This document shows positions 23,319 to 32,124 of a DNA stretch of 59,685 bases, piece by piece. Source of the DNA: Oscillospiraceae bacterium (lineage in GTDB: Bacteria > Bacillota > Clostridia > Oscillospirales > CAG-272); assembly GCA_015065135.1 (NCBI GenBank), contig SVQY01000010.1:1-59685 (forward strand). The letters are read 5' to 3'. Position 1 is the stretch's first letter. Every line of letters starts with the position of its first letter. The notes below the pieces were generated by a model. It was not told the DNA's origin and did not search any database. It saw only the letters and a program-made list of their open reading frames with translations. Position numbers and translations under genes: made by a program.

Positions 23319-24719
23319 ATGGAAGAAGAAAAAAGAACCGAGGCGGCAGCCGATGCTGCCGAGGAGGCTCCGCAGCTGCAGCCACCTACTGACGGGATCG
23401 CCGTGGACGCTGCATCGGAGGCGGCAGAAAACGCCGCTCCGACAGAGAGCGTGCGCGAGAGTGTGACCACCGAGGAAACGACTTCTTTGCAGGAAAAAGA
23501 TCCCTCCGTGACCGCGTGGGATTTTGGCGGCAAGACCGCAAGCGAAACCAAAACCGTCAGACCGTTGCACTTTTTTGCGGTATTCGGCGTAGCCTTTGCC
23601 ATTTGTATGGTATTGCTTATTTGCGCGGTGCTTTGGGGTGACGGTAAGTTTGAGATCATTCGGAACGTGCTGCAGGAGCGCATCATTTACGTGCGACAGG
23701 ATGACGGCAGCAGTGGTCTGCTGACCCCCAATGAGGCTGCGGATGCAGCCAAGAAATATGCTGTCAGCATTTCGGTCACCACCGCCAAGGGCAACGGGAT
23801 CGGATCCGGCTTTGTGTATTCCGCGGATGGCTATATCATCACCAATTATCACGTGATCGAGGATGCCGAAGCGGTGCAGGTGATCCTGCCTGACGGTAAG
23901 GCGCAGGATGCTACCGTGCGCGGCTATAACGAGGCGGCGGACGTGGCCGTTCTCAAGATCGCGGCGACCGACCTTGTGCCGGCTACACTTGGCAGCTCTG
24001 CGGAGCTGCTGGTAGGGGATGCGGTGGTTGCCATCGGTACGCCCGCTAAGCTGGATTATGCCGGTACGGCGACCTTTGGTACTGTTTCCGCTACACGCCG
24101 ACTCCTGGCGCTTGCAAACGAGAGCGGCTCGGTCACCAAAAAAATGACGGTGATCCAGACCGATACGCAGGTGAACCCCGGTAACTCCGGTGGACCGCTG
24201 GTGGATATGTACGGCCGTGTGGTCGGTGTTGTCGTGATGAAGATCACCGATTTCAGCGGCACCGCCTTTGAGGGTATCGGCTTCGCCTTGCCCATTGACG
24301 GTGTAAAGGTCATTGTAGATGAGATCATTGCAAGCGGCTCCTTTAACGGCAGAAACCCCATTGCCGAGGGGCGCTCGCTGCTGGGTGTTACCGGGCACGG
24401 TGGCATCAAGGGGCTTTGGTATGCCAACGAGGCGGATGCCAACGGCAGCATGGCCTCCTCCGAAACGCAGCAGCCCGGCTATCATTATATGGCGGCAAAC
24501 GGCGTATATGTGATGGGTATCAACGGTGGGAACGCCATGGGAAAGATCGTGGTTGGAGATATCGTGTTGGCAGTGGACGGCTTGCGTGTTTCCACCACGC
24601 CGGAGCTGATCGCTGCCGTTAATCGCCATTATGCGGGCGAAACAGTCACGCTCACCGTTCTACGCGCGGGGCAGGAGACTGATGTAGAGATCTTATTGTA
24701 TGAAGAAGCGTTGTCCTGA
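23319..24719 (+). CDS. HtrA/DegP-like membrane-anchored serine protease
   Basis: 466 aa. Residues 1-80 are an acidic, Ala/Glu-rich cytoplasmic tail, 83-106 one transmembrane helix, and the rest extracytoplasmic. Trypsin-like triad: His178 (ITNYHV), Asp208 (AADVAVLKI) and Ser290 (NPGNSGGPL). A C-terminal PDZ domain spans about 365-460 (GVYVMGINGGNAMGKIVVGDIVLAVDG). HtrA proteases degrade misfolded envelope proteins. It sits 10 nt after the kinase gene, an arrangement recalling CssRS control of htrA in B. subtilis; control here is inferred. Confidence 0.95.
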   Translation: MEEEKRTEAAADAAEEAPQLQPPTDGIAVDAASEAAENAAPTESVRESVTTEETTSLQEKDPSVTAWDFGGKTASETKTVRPLHFFAVFGVAFAICMVLLICAVLWGDGKFEIIRNVLQERIIYVRQDDGSSGLLTPNEAADAAKKYAVSISVTTAKGNGIGSGFVYSADGYIITNYHVIEDAEAVQVILPDGKAQDATVRGYNEAADVAVLKIAATDLVPATLGSSAELLVGDAVVAIGTPAKLDYAGTATFGTVSATRRLLALANESGSVTKKMTVIQTDTQVNPGNSGGPLVDMYGRVVGVVVMKITDFSGTAFEGIGFALPIDGVKVIVDEIIASGSFNGRNPIAEGRSLLGVTGHGGIKGLWYANEADANGSMASSETQQPGYHYMAANGVYVMGINGGNAMGKIVVGDIVLAVDGLRVSTTPELIAAVNRHYAGETVTLTVLRAGQETDVEILLYEEALS

Positions 24720-24751
24720 ATTAAAATGACAGTGAGTGAAAGGATACGACT

Positions 24752-25498
24752 ATGCCTGAATTTTTGAGCTTTATGGATCCCCTGCGGCAGCTTACTGCCT
24801 CCAACGGCGTTTATGTGACGCTGTTCAGACTGGGGGTTGCGGCTATTTGCGGTGGCGTGATCGGTCTGGAGCGCGGCAGAAAGCGACGCCCTGCCGGCTT
24901 TCGCACCCATATGTTGGTCTGTATCGGCGCTGCGTTGGCAATGCTGATCAGTCAGTATCTGACGATGATGGCGCAGACCGATTGGGCCTGGATCTATCAG
25001 AAACTGAATCTGACTCCCACCGATGCCTCGCGTCTTGGCGCGCAGGTTATCAACGGTATCGGCTTCCTCGGTGCGGGTACTATCATCGTGACCGGTCAGC
25101 AGGAGGTCAAGGGCTTGACTACCGCCGCCGGTCTTTGGGCGTCGGCCTGTATGGGCCTTTGCATCGGTGCCGGATTTGTGGAGGGCGCGCTGCTGGGCTG
25201 TCTGCTCATCAGTGTGACTATCATTGTACTGACCCGTGTGGAGCGCCTGGTGATGAACCGATCCCGTAATCTGAACCTGAATATTGAATTTTTACATCTT
25301 GACGATCTGGGAAAGATCATTTCCACCATCAAGGAGCAGGATATCCGTATTTTTGATGTGGAGATCCATAAGAACAAGGGAACGACTAATCTGCCCAGTG
25401 CGGTATTTTCGATCCGCTTGCCCAAAAAGATGAACCATGCCAGTGTGCTGACTCTGATCGCCGATGTGGAAAATGTCCGCTCGGTAGAAGAGCTGTAA
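24752..25498 (+). CDS. MgtC/SapB-family membrane protein (copy 1)
   Basis: 248 aa. Four to five N-terminal transmembrane helices with the family signatures GGVIGLERGRKRRPAGFRTH and GAQVINGIGFLGAGTI, then VKGLTTAAGLWASACMGLCIGAG. The C-terminal ~80 residues form a soluble regulatory domain. MgtC proteins in pathogens aid survival in low Mg and acid by acting on ATP synthase and phosphate uptake; in other bacteria the role is less clear. GAAAGGA precedes the ATG. Tandem paralogue follows 13 nt later. Confidence 0.9.
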   Translation: MPEFLSFMDPLRQLTASNGVYVTLFRLGVAAICGGVIGLERGRKRRPAGFRTHMLVCIGAALAMLISQYLTMMAQTDWAWIYQKLNLTPTDASRLGAQVINGIGFLGAGTIIVTGQQEVKGLTTAAGLWASACMGLCIGAGFVEGALLGCLLISVTIIVLTRVERLVMNRSRNLNLNIEFLHLDDLGKIISTIKEQDIRIFDVEIHKNKGTTNLPSAVFSIRLPKKMNHASVLTLIADVENVRSVEEL

Positions 25499-25511
25499 GG
25501 AGGTGACTGCA

Positions 25512-26222
25512 ATGCAAGGGTTTTACGATTTCTGGAACACGGTGATCCGTTTTTCTGACGGATTTCATATGTGGGGCGCGATGATCCGTATGTGCCTGGC
25601 TGTGGTCTGCGGCGGCATCATTGGTATCGAGCGCGAATTCAAGCGCCGTCCCGCCGGCTTCCGCACACACATTCTGATCTGTCTCGGTGCCTCAATGACG
25701 ATGCTGACAAGCCAGTATCTGCTGCTCTATCTGCACGAGGTCACCGATATCGCACGCCTTGGCGCGCAGGTGATCGCGGGCATCGGCTTTATCGGCGCAG
25801 GTACTATCATCGTTACCAAGCGTCGTCAGGTCAAGGGCCTGACCACCGCCGCCGGCCTTTGGACCTCCGCTATCGTGGGTCTTGCCATCGGTGCCGGCTA
25901 CGTAGAGGCTGCGCTGATCACCACTGCGCTGATCCTGGTGGTAGAGCTGGTGCTTTCTCGCTTTGAGTATTTTATTATGTCCCGTGCGCGCAATATCAAT
26001 CTGTACGTGGAGTACAAGGAGACAACGGCGCTGACACAGATGACCGATTATCTGCGCGACCGTCGCGTGCATGTGACCGATCTGCAGATCACCAAATCCG
26101 CTGCAGCTACCAAAAATCCCTGCGCTATCTTCTCGCTGGAAATGCCGATGAAGATGAGCCACGACAAGCTGATGACCGCGCTGGCGGGCATTGAGGGCGT
26201 GGTTTCTGTTGAGGAGCTGTAA
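25512..26222 (+). CDS. MgtC/SapB-family membrane protein (copy 2)
   Basis: 236 aa paralogue of the preceding gene. Shares GGIIGIEREFKRRPAGFRTH, GAQVIAGIGFIGAGTI and VKGLTTAAGLWTSAIVGLAIGAG, with a soluble C-terminal domain ending V-S-V-E-E-L like copy 1 (S-V-E-E-L). I start at ATG 25512; a GTG at 25503 is part of the AAGGAGGTG ribosome site. Last gene of the five-gene operon, ended by a strong terminator. The tandem suggests either a heteromer or divergence after duplication. Confidence 0.9.
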   Translation: MQGFYDFWNTVIRFSDGFHMWGAMIRMCLAVVCGGIIGIEREFKRRPAGFRTHILICLGASMTMLTSQYLLLYLHEVTDIARLGAQVIAGIGFIGAGTIIVTKRRQVKGLTTAAGLWTSAIVGLAIGAGYVEAALITTALILVVELVLSRFEYFIMSRARNINLYVEYKETTALTQMTDYLRDRRVHVTDLQITKSAAATKNPCAIFSLEMPMKMSHDKLMTALAGIEGVVSVEEL

Positions 26223-26231
26223 GCGCAAATA

Positions 26232-26270
26232 AAAGCAGGCCCTTCGCCAACGGCGAAGGGCCTGCTTTTT
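26232..26270. terminator. Bidirectional terminator
   Basis: 18-bp perfect stem (26232-26249 with 26253-26270) and 3-nt loop, with T runs on both strands; it lies between convergent mgtC and GH127-like genes. Confidence 0.93.
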
Positions 26271-26275
26271 TGCGT

Positions 26276-28126
26276 TTATTTCTCGATCAGGGGCAGCACG
26301 GTCATGCGGAGGTTGGTGCAGCCGTAGGGGATGAGACACAGCTTCTGCGCCGCGCCCACCGCTTTGCGGCTCTCGGGCAGGGGCTTACAATGGCCGTTCT
26401 CCTCCTGCCACTCTACAGGGGCAAGCAGCGCCTCCAGCGCCACGGGAGCACCGTCGGGAGAGAAGAGATAGGCAGCTTCGGGTTCTCTTTCCACGAGCGT
26501 AAAGTGATCATCGGCAAAGCCAAAGGCAAAGGGCGTAGTGGGTAGCACCTCATAGTCGCAGTAGGGGAATTTGCGCATCACGCCGTTCTTTTCATACTCC
26601 AAGGGGTGCCACTCGTCACCGACGGGCAGGGCAAAGAGCAGAGGACCGCGCTTCACGCTGAACATCTTACCATAGCCCTCGAACATCTCGGTTTCAAACT
26701 CCAACGTGACATTGACGGTGGTCTCGCCGCTCCACTCCCGCTCCAGTACGTAAAACTCGCCAACGGGTACGGCTTTTCCGTCCACGGTGGCGGCTTTGGC
26801 AAAGCCGGGGATGCGGATGGAGAGAGGGAAACGCACGGGTGCATCGGTGCGCACGGTATAGGTCAACGTGTTGCGGAAGGGGTAACGGCTATCCAGCTCC
26901 ACAGATACGGCCTTGCCGCCGATTTCGGTGGTGACAGCGGCGGGGACAAGCAGGGTGGAGGCAATGCCTCTATCGGTCCTCATAAAGGCGGAGAGCGCCA
27001 GCTTGGGCCAGCCCTGCCCCATGTTGGCGGTGCAGCAGCCAAACTCGGGCTCAAGACCAAAGAGGTGCGCCTCGCCCTTGTTGGTGGTAAAGTGCATCTT
27101 TTCGCGGGGGGTGATGCGACAGGCGATCTGATTGGCCATTTGGTCGTATTGATGCGTCCACATATCGGGGGAGCAGGTGGCGGGCAGAGCATTGAAGGCC
27201 AGGAACTCGGCGCGGTCGCCCCAGACGGTATTGCCGGTGATGGAGAGCAATGTCTCGTAGGAGAACATGGTCTCTACCACGGCGCACAGCTCGGTGCCCT
27301 GAATGGGAGAGCGGCCGGCCAGACACTCGTCACCCGAAAAGATGCCGTAGGGCTGTCCGTGCGCTTCGGTCAGCATGGAAAGCGCCTTGTTTACAAACTC
27401 CTCGGGATCCTCACCCGTGCGCAGGCTGTAAAGGGCGCGGCTTTTCAGCATCATACCCTGATTGACAACGTGGTGCAGGAAGTTCCATGCGCGGGGACGG
27501 GGCTTGCTGTAATGCCAGCTTTCAAACACAGCGCGCCAGTCCACACCCATGACGGCCATCTTGTCGCAAAGACCGATGATCCATTCCTCGGGGTACCATT
27601 CATAAAGGCGATAGAGGGCAAACAGGATCTCGAACCAACGGGCGGAGCCCCAACGCAGGATCATACACCCGTCGGTGTGCTTGTCAAAATTCTTCATGGT
27701 GCGGTAAAGCACGTCGGGAATGCGGCTGTCACCCGAGCAGTCGTACCACAGCACCAGCACCTTGGAAATGAGGATCAGCGCCCAGGTATCATAATTGGTG
27801 CGCTTTTTATCGTCGCAGGGGCAGATCCAGCCATCGGGGCGTTGACGTGCAATGATGGCATCTACGTATTTTTTGGCGCGGGCGATCATATCCTCGTCCT
27901 CCAGCAGATAGGCAAGGGGAATGAAGCCGTCCAGCCAGTAGGGCACGCGCTCCCATGCCTCGTGGGCGCCGCCGATCCAGCTGCTGTCGGCCACGTCGGG
28001 CCAGATCTTATCCAGATTGCCCGCCAGACCCTTTGCCTGGATCTCCAGCTGCTTTCTCATCCAGCCGCGGGGCTTTATTTCTTTGGTGGTAAATGGGGTC
28101 AGCCGCAAGGGCTTTAATTCTGCCAT
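26276..28126 (-). CDS. GH127-like (DUF1680) glycoside hydrolase
   Basis: 616 aa, no signal peptide, so cytosolic. It resembles beta-L-arabinofuranosidase domain proteins: N-terminal helical barrel (KPRGWMRKQLEIQAKGLAGNL, WERVPYWLDGFIPLAYLL, RRQRPDGW-type stretch), AFNALPATCSPDMWTHQYDQMANQI, then EFGCCTANMGQGWPKLAL, and C-terminal beta domains with a RGPLLFALPV strand. In characterised GH127 enzymes a Cys/Glu zinc site in a similar Cys-Cys region is catalytic; the CC pair is kept here. The CCTANM wording differs from the CCxPN form of well-known GH127 members, so the substrate is open. ATG 28126 has AAAGGAAG upstream. Divergent from GH20. Confidence 0.8.
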   Translation of the reverse strand: MAELKPLRLTPFTTKEIKPRGWMRKQLEIQAKGLAGNLDKIWPDVADSSWIGGAHEAWERVPYWLDGFIPLAYLLEDEDMIARAKKYVDAIIARQRPDGWICPCDDKKRTNYDTWALILISKVLVLWYDCSGDSRIPDVLYRTMKNFDKHTDGCMILRWGSARWFEILFALYRLYEWYPEEWIIGLCDKMAVMGVDWRAVFESWHYSKPRPRAWNFLHHVVNQGMMLKSRALYSLRTGEDPEEFVNKALSMLTEAHGQPYGIFSGDECLAGRSPIQGTELCAVVETMFSYETLLSITGNTVWGDRAEFLAFNALPATCSPDMWTHQYDQMANQIACRITPREKMHFTTNKGEAHLFGLEPEFGCCTANMGQGWPKLALSAFMRTDRGIASTLLVPAAVTTEIGGKAVSVELDSRYPFRNTLTYTVRTDAPVRFPLSIRIPGFAKAATVDGKAVPVGEFYVLEREWSGETTVNVTLEFETEMFEGYGKMFSVKRGPLLFALPVGDEWHPLEYEKNGVMRKFPYCDYEVLPTTPFAFGFADDHFTLVEREPEAAYLFSPDGAPVALEALLAPVEWQEENGHCKPLPESRKAVGAAQKLCLIPYGCTNLRMTVLPLIEK

Positions 28127-28156
28127 AGCACAACTTCCTTTCGGTTTATTGACTTT

Positions 28157-28185
28157 ATTGTAACGCGTACGGTTCGGATTTGCAA
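28157..28185 (-). promoter_or_regulatory. Promoter of the GH127-like gene
   Basis: Minus-strand TTGCAA (28180-28185), 17-nt spacer, TACAAT (28157-28162). Confidence 0.65.
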
Positions 28186-28333
28186 TGCAAAAAAACACAA
28201 AAATGGTGCAAAAATCCGATTTTAACGACTCAGGGCAGAGATCGGCGGAGCGGTATCCCGAGCGGTTCGTCGGGAATATGATCAAAAACAAATGTTTTTT
28301 GTCCAAATTTGATGCGCACACGCGCGAGTGATA

Positions 28334-28342
28334 TGGTATAAT
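28334..28342 (+). promoter_or_regulatory. Extended -10 promoter of the GH20 gene
   Basis: TGGTATAAT (28334-28342): perfect -10 box with the TGn extension and no good -35 at 17 nt, suggesting activator dependence. The transcript leader is about 60 nt. Confidence 0.6.
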
Positions 28343-28407
28343 GGGCACAAGGGCAGAGGTAACTCTGCAAAACGGTGCGGCCTGCGTGGCCGCGAAAGGA
28401 GCGGAAC

Positions 28408-30432
28408 ATGGTAAGGGCCCCTTTTTCTGTTTGTTTCGATTTTTCGGGGGAGAGCGCGGCGCTGCGAGAGGGCGTGAGCTACGTTGCCCCTGATCTTGGT
28501 ATGATACCGTGCGACGGGGGGATCAGGGTCTCGTTTTGCCGCGCAGAGGAGAATGCGCTTTCGGTGGTCCGCAACGGCGATGCGGTGACGATCACCTACG
28601 ACGAGCGTATACACGCGTTCCGCGCGCTCAGCCTGCTGGCACAGCATATTGACGATACTGCATACCAAACGCGCGAGACCTGCTATTTTACCTCCAACGG
28701 TGTGATGTTTGACGTGTCGCAGAGCAATACCCTTATGACGGTGGACCACGTGAAGCTGATGCTGCGCCGTATGGCGCAGATGGGTCTGAATCGGCTCATG
28801 CTCTACAATGAGGATAACTATGAGATCGAGGGCTGGCCTTATTTTGGTTATATGCGCTCCCGCTATAGCGAGGCGGATATCCGCCGGCTCGACGATTACG
28901 CCTTCGCGCTCGGCATAGAGCTGGTACCCTGCATCCAGGTCCTGGCGCATTTGATCGATGCCCTGAAATGGCCCTCCTTTTCGGGGATGCGCGAGGATAG
29001 AGCCTGCCTGCTCCCCGGTGAGGAGCGGGTCTATGCGTTTTTGGAAAAGGCTATTGTTGCGGCGACAGCTCCCGTGCGCACCAAGCGCATTCATATCGGC
29101 ATGGACGAGGCGATGAAGCTGGGGCGCGGCAATTATTTTGATAAGCATGGTTACGTCAACGCGGGGGAGATCATGCTGGCGCACCTAAACCGCGTGATGG
29201 AGATCCTGCACCGCCACGACCTGGAGCCCATGCTTTGGGGCGATATGTTCTTCCAGCGCATTTTCGGCAAATACAGCTATTATCAGCAGGACTACGGCAA
29301 TCAGCAGGCAAACACCGTGCCTGTGACCCTGCCCAACGGCATGAAGCAGGAGGCCGACCTTTCCTATATCAAAAATTATCCGCAGGATGCAAGGCTCATC
29401 GCCTACGGCTACACGCCCGACACCTATGAAAAATGGGATATGATCATCAATCAGGGCAAGCTGATAGAGCGCGATCCCGTATTCGCCGGTGGCATCTGGA
29501 ACTGGCTCTCCTTTGCACCCAACTGGTTTTACAGCTTCAATTCCGCTATTCCGCAGCTGCGGGCCTGCAAGCAGAACGGCATCAAGGAGGTCTTTGCCAC
29601 CACCTGGGGTGACGAGGCTACCGAGTGTCCCATCAACGCGGTGTTGCTGGGCATGCAGCTTTGGGCAGAGCTTGGCTATGCCGAGGACTATGACGAACAG
29701 AAGCTACGCGAGCGCTTTGAATTTATCACGGGCGCCGATTTCGATACCACTATGCTGCTGGAGGAGATCGATGCGATCCCCGGCACCCTGGAAAACAACA
29801 CCGAGGGCTTTAACGCCTCCAAGTGCCTGCTTTGGCAGGATCCGATGTTCGGCCTTTTGGATAAGGAGCTGTTCGGCCTTGAGGACGAGATCGAGGCGCA
29901 TTATCGCGCCTTGGCGCCGCGTTTTCGCGCCGAGAGCGAAAAGGATTCCGACCTTTCGCGTGAGTTTGGCCTGTATGCCAAGCTGTGCGATGTGATGGAA
30001 TATAAGGCAACCGTTGGTTGCCGACTCAAGACTGCTTACGATGCGGGTGACCGCGAGACTCTTGCTCGCTATGCCAACGAGGTGCTGCCCGAGCTGCTTG
30101 CGCGGCAAAGGGCGCTTTACGAGCATCACCGCGCCCTGTTTTATGATCAGAATAAGCCCCTTGGATTTGAGGTGTTCGACATTCGCCACGCCATCTCTAT
30201 GCAGCGCACCGAAACGGCGCGCTGGAGATTGCAGCAGTACCTTTCGGGCGAGGTAGCGTGTCTGCAAGAGCTTGCCGACGACCGCCTGTATCGTCACGCG
30301 GCGCCCTCCTTCGATACGCATCTCAGCTATATCAGCCTGATCTCTGGCAGTCGCATTTCCTACAATGCGTCAAGTACCATGTCCGATAAATCCGGCAAGA
30401 AGCGCACCGGCGATATGCCGATCTTTACCTGA
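28408..30432 (+). CDS. GH20 beta-N-acetylhexosaminidase-like enzyme
   Basis: 674 aa, cytosolic (no signal). N-terminal ~85 residues form the GH20b-type alpha/beta domain. The TIM barrel follows with FDVSQSNTLMTVDHVKLMLR (normally a D-x-S/A-R stretch), QVLAHLIDALKWP, and the catalytic Asp-Glu pair at 233-234 within RIHIGMDEAMKLGRG. Later barrel strands include LEPMLWGDMFF. The Glu is the acid/base and the Asp assists the substrate N-acetyl group in the family. A C-terminal helical domain of ~200 residues extends beyond usual GH20 length. ATG 28408 follows AAAGGAG. Twelve nt before the unrecognised glycosidase-like gene. Confidence 0.85.
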   Translation: MVRAPFSVCFDFSGESAALREGVSYVAPDLGMIPCDGGIRVSFCRAEENALSVVRNGDAVTITYDERIHAFRALSLLAQHIDDTAYQTRETCYFTSNGVMFDVSQSNTLMTVDHVKLMLRRMAQMGLNRLMLYNEDNYEIEGWPYFGYMRSRYSEADIRRLDDYAFALGIELVPCIQVLAHLIDALKWPSFSGMREDRACLLPGEERVYAFLEKAIVAATAPVRTKRIHIGMDEAMKLGRGNYFDKHGYVNAGEIMLAHLNRVMEILHRHDLEPMLWGDMFFQRIFGKYSYYQQDYGNQQANTVPVTLPNGMKQEADLSYIKNYPQDARLIAYGYTPDTYEKWDMIINQGKLIERDPVFAGGIWNWLSFAPNWFYSFNSAIPQLRACKQNGIKEVFATTWGDEATECPINAVLLGMQLWAELGYAEDYDEQKLRERFEFITGADFDTTMLLEEIDAIPGTLENNTEGFNASKCLLWQDPMFGLLDKELFGLEDEIEAHYRALAPRFRAESEKDSDLSREFGLYAKLCDVMEYKATVGCRLKTAYDAGDRETLARYANEVLPELLARQRALYEHHRALFYDQNKPLGFEVFDIRHAISMQRTETARWRLQQYLSGEVACLQELADDRLYRHAAPSFDTHLSYISLISGSRISYNASSTMSDKSGKKRTGDMPIFT

Positions 30433-30443
30433 CGGAGGATATG

Positions 30444-32084
30444 ATGAAAAAATTTTGCTTTTACCACCCCTACCACCCCATGACATGGCAGGCTATGATC
30501 GATCAGGGTCTTGTGCGAGAGGGGGACGGCGTCAAATTCAACCAAAGCCTTTTGATCGGGGGCGAGCTGAAATTCAACAACCTGGCCGCAAAGGACGGTG
30601 AGCTGTATCGTTATCTGGAAAGGACCGGCGCGCCCCTCTACATTGACCGCCTGCAGGGTGGCTCCTATATCGAGGAATATCCTTACGATATGGAACTGAT
30701 CGACGAGTACCGCACCCTGCTTGGCGACAGGTTTATGGGCTGGCAGATGCACGAGTGGCTTTCCAATTATCGCTCTGACCTCAAGAAACTTGAGGGGCTA
30801 CCTGCAGACAAATGGCAGGATGCCGCGGCGGTGAAGCAGCACATCTTCAAGAAATATCCCTATCCCTGCCTGTTTCTGGAATCGATGTCTGCAGAGGAGA
30901 TGGCAGCGCACGGCAAGCCTGCCGACGTGACGCAGTTCCGAGAAAATATGTTCGATATTTATCGAAAGCGCCTGCGTACCCACGGCGAGCTGATCCCCTG
31001 TGACAGCATCTTTCTTGCCTATGAATTTGAGTTCAAAAACGGCGCACGTGTTGTCATGCCGGAGGTTGGCGCACAGAGCGCCGATGCGCGTATGCAGATC
31101 TGCTATGCCCGCGGCGAGGCTAAGGCATACGGCAGGGATTTCGGCGTGTATTACGAGCCGTGGGGCGGCAAGCCCTTCTCGGCTTGTTGCTATCAAAGGG
31201 ACGGTAAAAATGAGTGGGGGATCGGTGAAAACCGTGATTTCCCGTTTGAAACCAAAGGCGCAAACGGCGGCAGCTCTCGCTCGCTGCAATGGCGTATTTT
31301 TCTTTACGGCTATCTGAACAACGCCGCTATGATGGCAGAGGAGTGGGGGCTTTGCAATACCTTTGTGGATTGGGAGAGCTTTGCGCTTTCCGACTATGGC
31401 AAGGTCAAGCTGGATTTTTTGAATTTTACGCGAAAATACGCAGACGTAGGCGAGAAATTGACACCGGCGGTCGTGATCCTGCCCGAGGAACTGGATGTGC
31501 TGGATGATATCCGCGAGCCGCGATTGCATTGTAGTCGCAAGCTGCCCGATGAGGTGACCGCCATCAAATTGGAGGGGATCAAGGATGGCATCAAGCGGGT
31601 GTTTGCAGCTCCCACCGAGGTGCTGGGCACCGAGTGCAAGACTCTGATCAACAGTGAGATGCCCGATGCGGTGGATATGCTGAATGCGGGCGCGGAAAAG
31701 GCTGCGGTCATTGATTCCTATCGGTATTTGATCAACCTGACGGGAGATGCCGATTTTGCGGCGGCGCACCCCAACTGCGTGTGCATAGAACAGCTGGAGA
31801 GCTTGCTGCGCGAGGCACTGCCTTGTACGGTGGAGGGTCTGCATTGGCTGGTCAACGAGCGGATCGGCGGCGGATATTATCTCACCGTATTCAACAATAT
31901 CGGCATCGAGCGCACCGTGGAAAAGGGTGAGATCGCATTGCCCGAGGGCAAGCGCTCGGCCAAGGTGACCTTCAAGAACGGCGCTTTACCCACGCTTCTG
32001 GAAAGCGACGGAACGCTTGAGACCTCGGGCGATGCGTATATACTCACGCTCCCTGCGGGAGGTTACGCATTCATTCGCTTCTGA
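30444..32084 (+). CDS. Unrecognised glycoside hydrolase-like protein
   Basis: 546 aa, no signal peptide. I do not recognise a family. The first ~400 residues alternate strand and helix like a TIM barrel (LIGGELKFNN, GAPLYIDRLQGGSYIEEY, RFMGWQMHEWLSNYRSD). Candidate acidic pair: MPEVGAQ near residue 207 and MAEEWG near 297, about 90 residues apart, as in retaining barrel hydrolases. YYEPWGGKPFSACCYQ is striking. A Rossmann-like middle and a C-terminal beta domain (GGYYLTVFNNIGIERTV, LPAGGYAFIRF) follow, the latter like the last domain of glycosidases. ATG 30444 is better spaced from GGAGG than 30441. Co-transcribed with GH20, so a related sugar substrate is likely. Confidence 0.6.
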   Translation: MKKFCFYHPYHPMTWQAMIDQGLVREGDGVKFNQSLLIGGELKFNNLAAKDGELYRYLERTGAPLYIDRLQGGSYIEEYPYDMELIDEYRTLLGDRFMGWQMHEWLSNYRSDLKKLEGLPADKWQDAAAVKQHIFKKYPYPCLFLESMSAEEMAAHGKPADVTQFRENMFDIYRKRLRTHGELIPCDSIFLAYEFEFKNGARVVMPEVGAQSADARMQICYARGEAKAYGRDFGVYYEPWGGKPFSACCYQRDGKNEWGIGENRDFPFETKGANGGSSRSLQWRIFLYGYLNNAAMMAEEWGLCNTFVDWESFALSDYGKVKLDFLNFTRKYADVGEKLTPAVVILPEELDVLDDIREPRLHCSRKLPDEVTAIKLEGIKDGIKRVFAAPTEVLGTECKTLINSEMPDAVDMLNAGAEKAAVIDSYRYLINLTGDADFAAAHPNCVCIEQLESLLREALPCTVEGLHWLVNERIGGGYYLTVFNNIGIERTVEKGEIALPEGKRSAKVTFKNGALPTLLESDGTLETSGDAYILTLPAGGYAFIRF

Positions 32085-32124
32085 CATAAAAAAGAACTCT
32101 GCTTGTGCAGAGTTCTTTTTTATG
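32085..32124. terminator. Bidirectional terminator
   Basis: 18-bp perfect stem (32085-32102 with 32107-32124), 4-nt loop, A6 and T6 runs. The minus-strand FkbM stop codon lies inside it. Confidence 0.92.
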
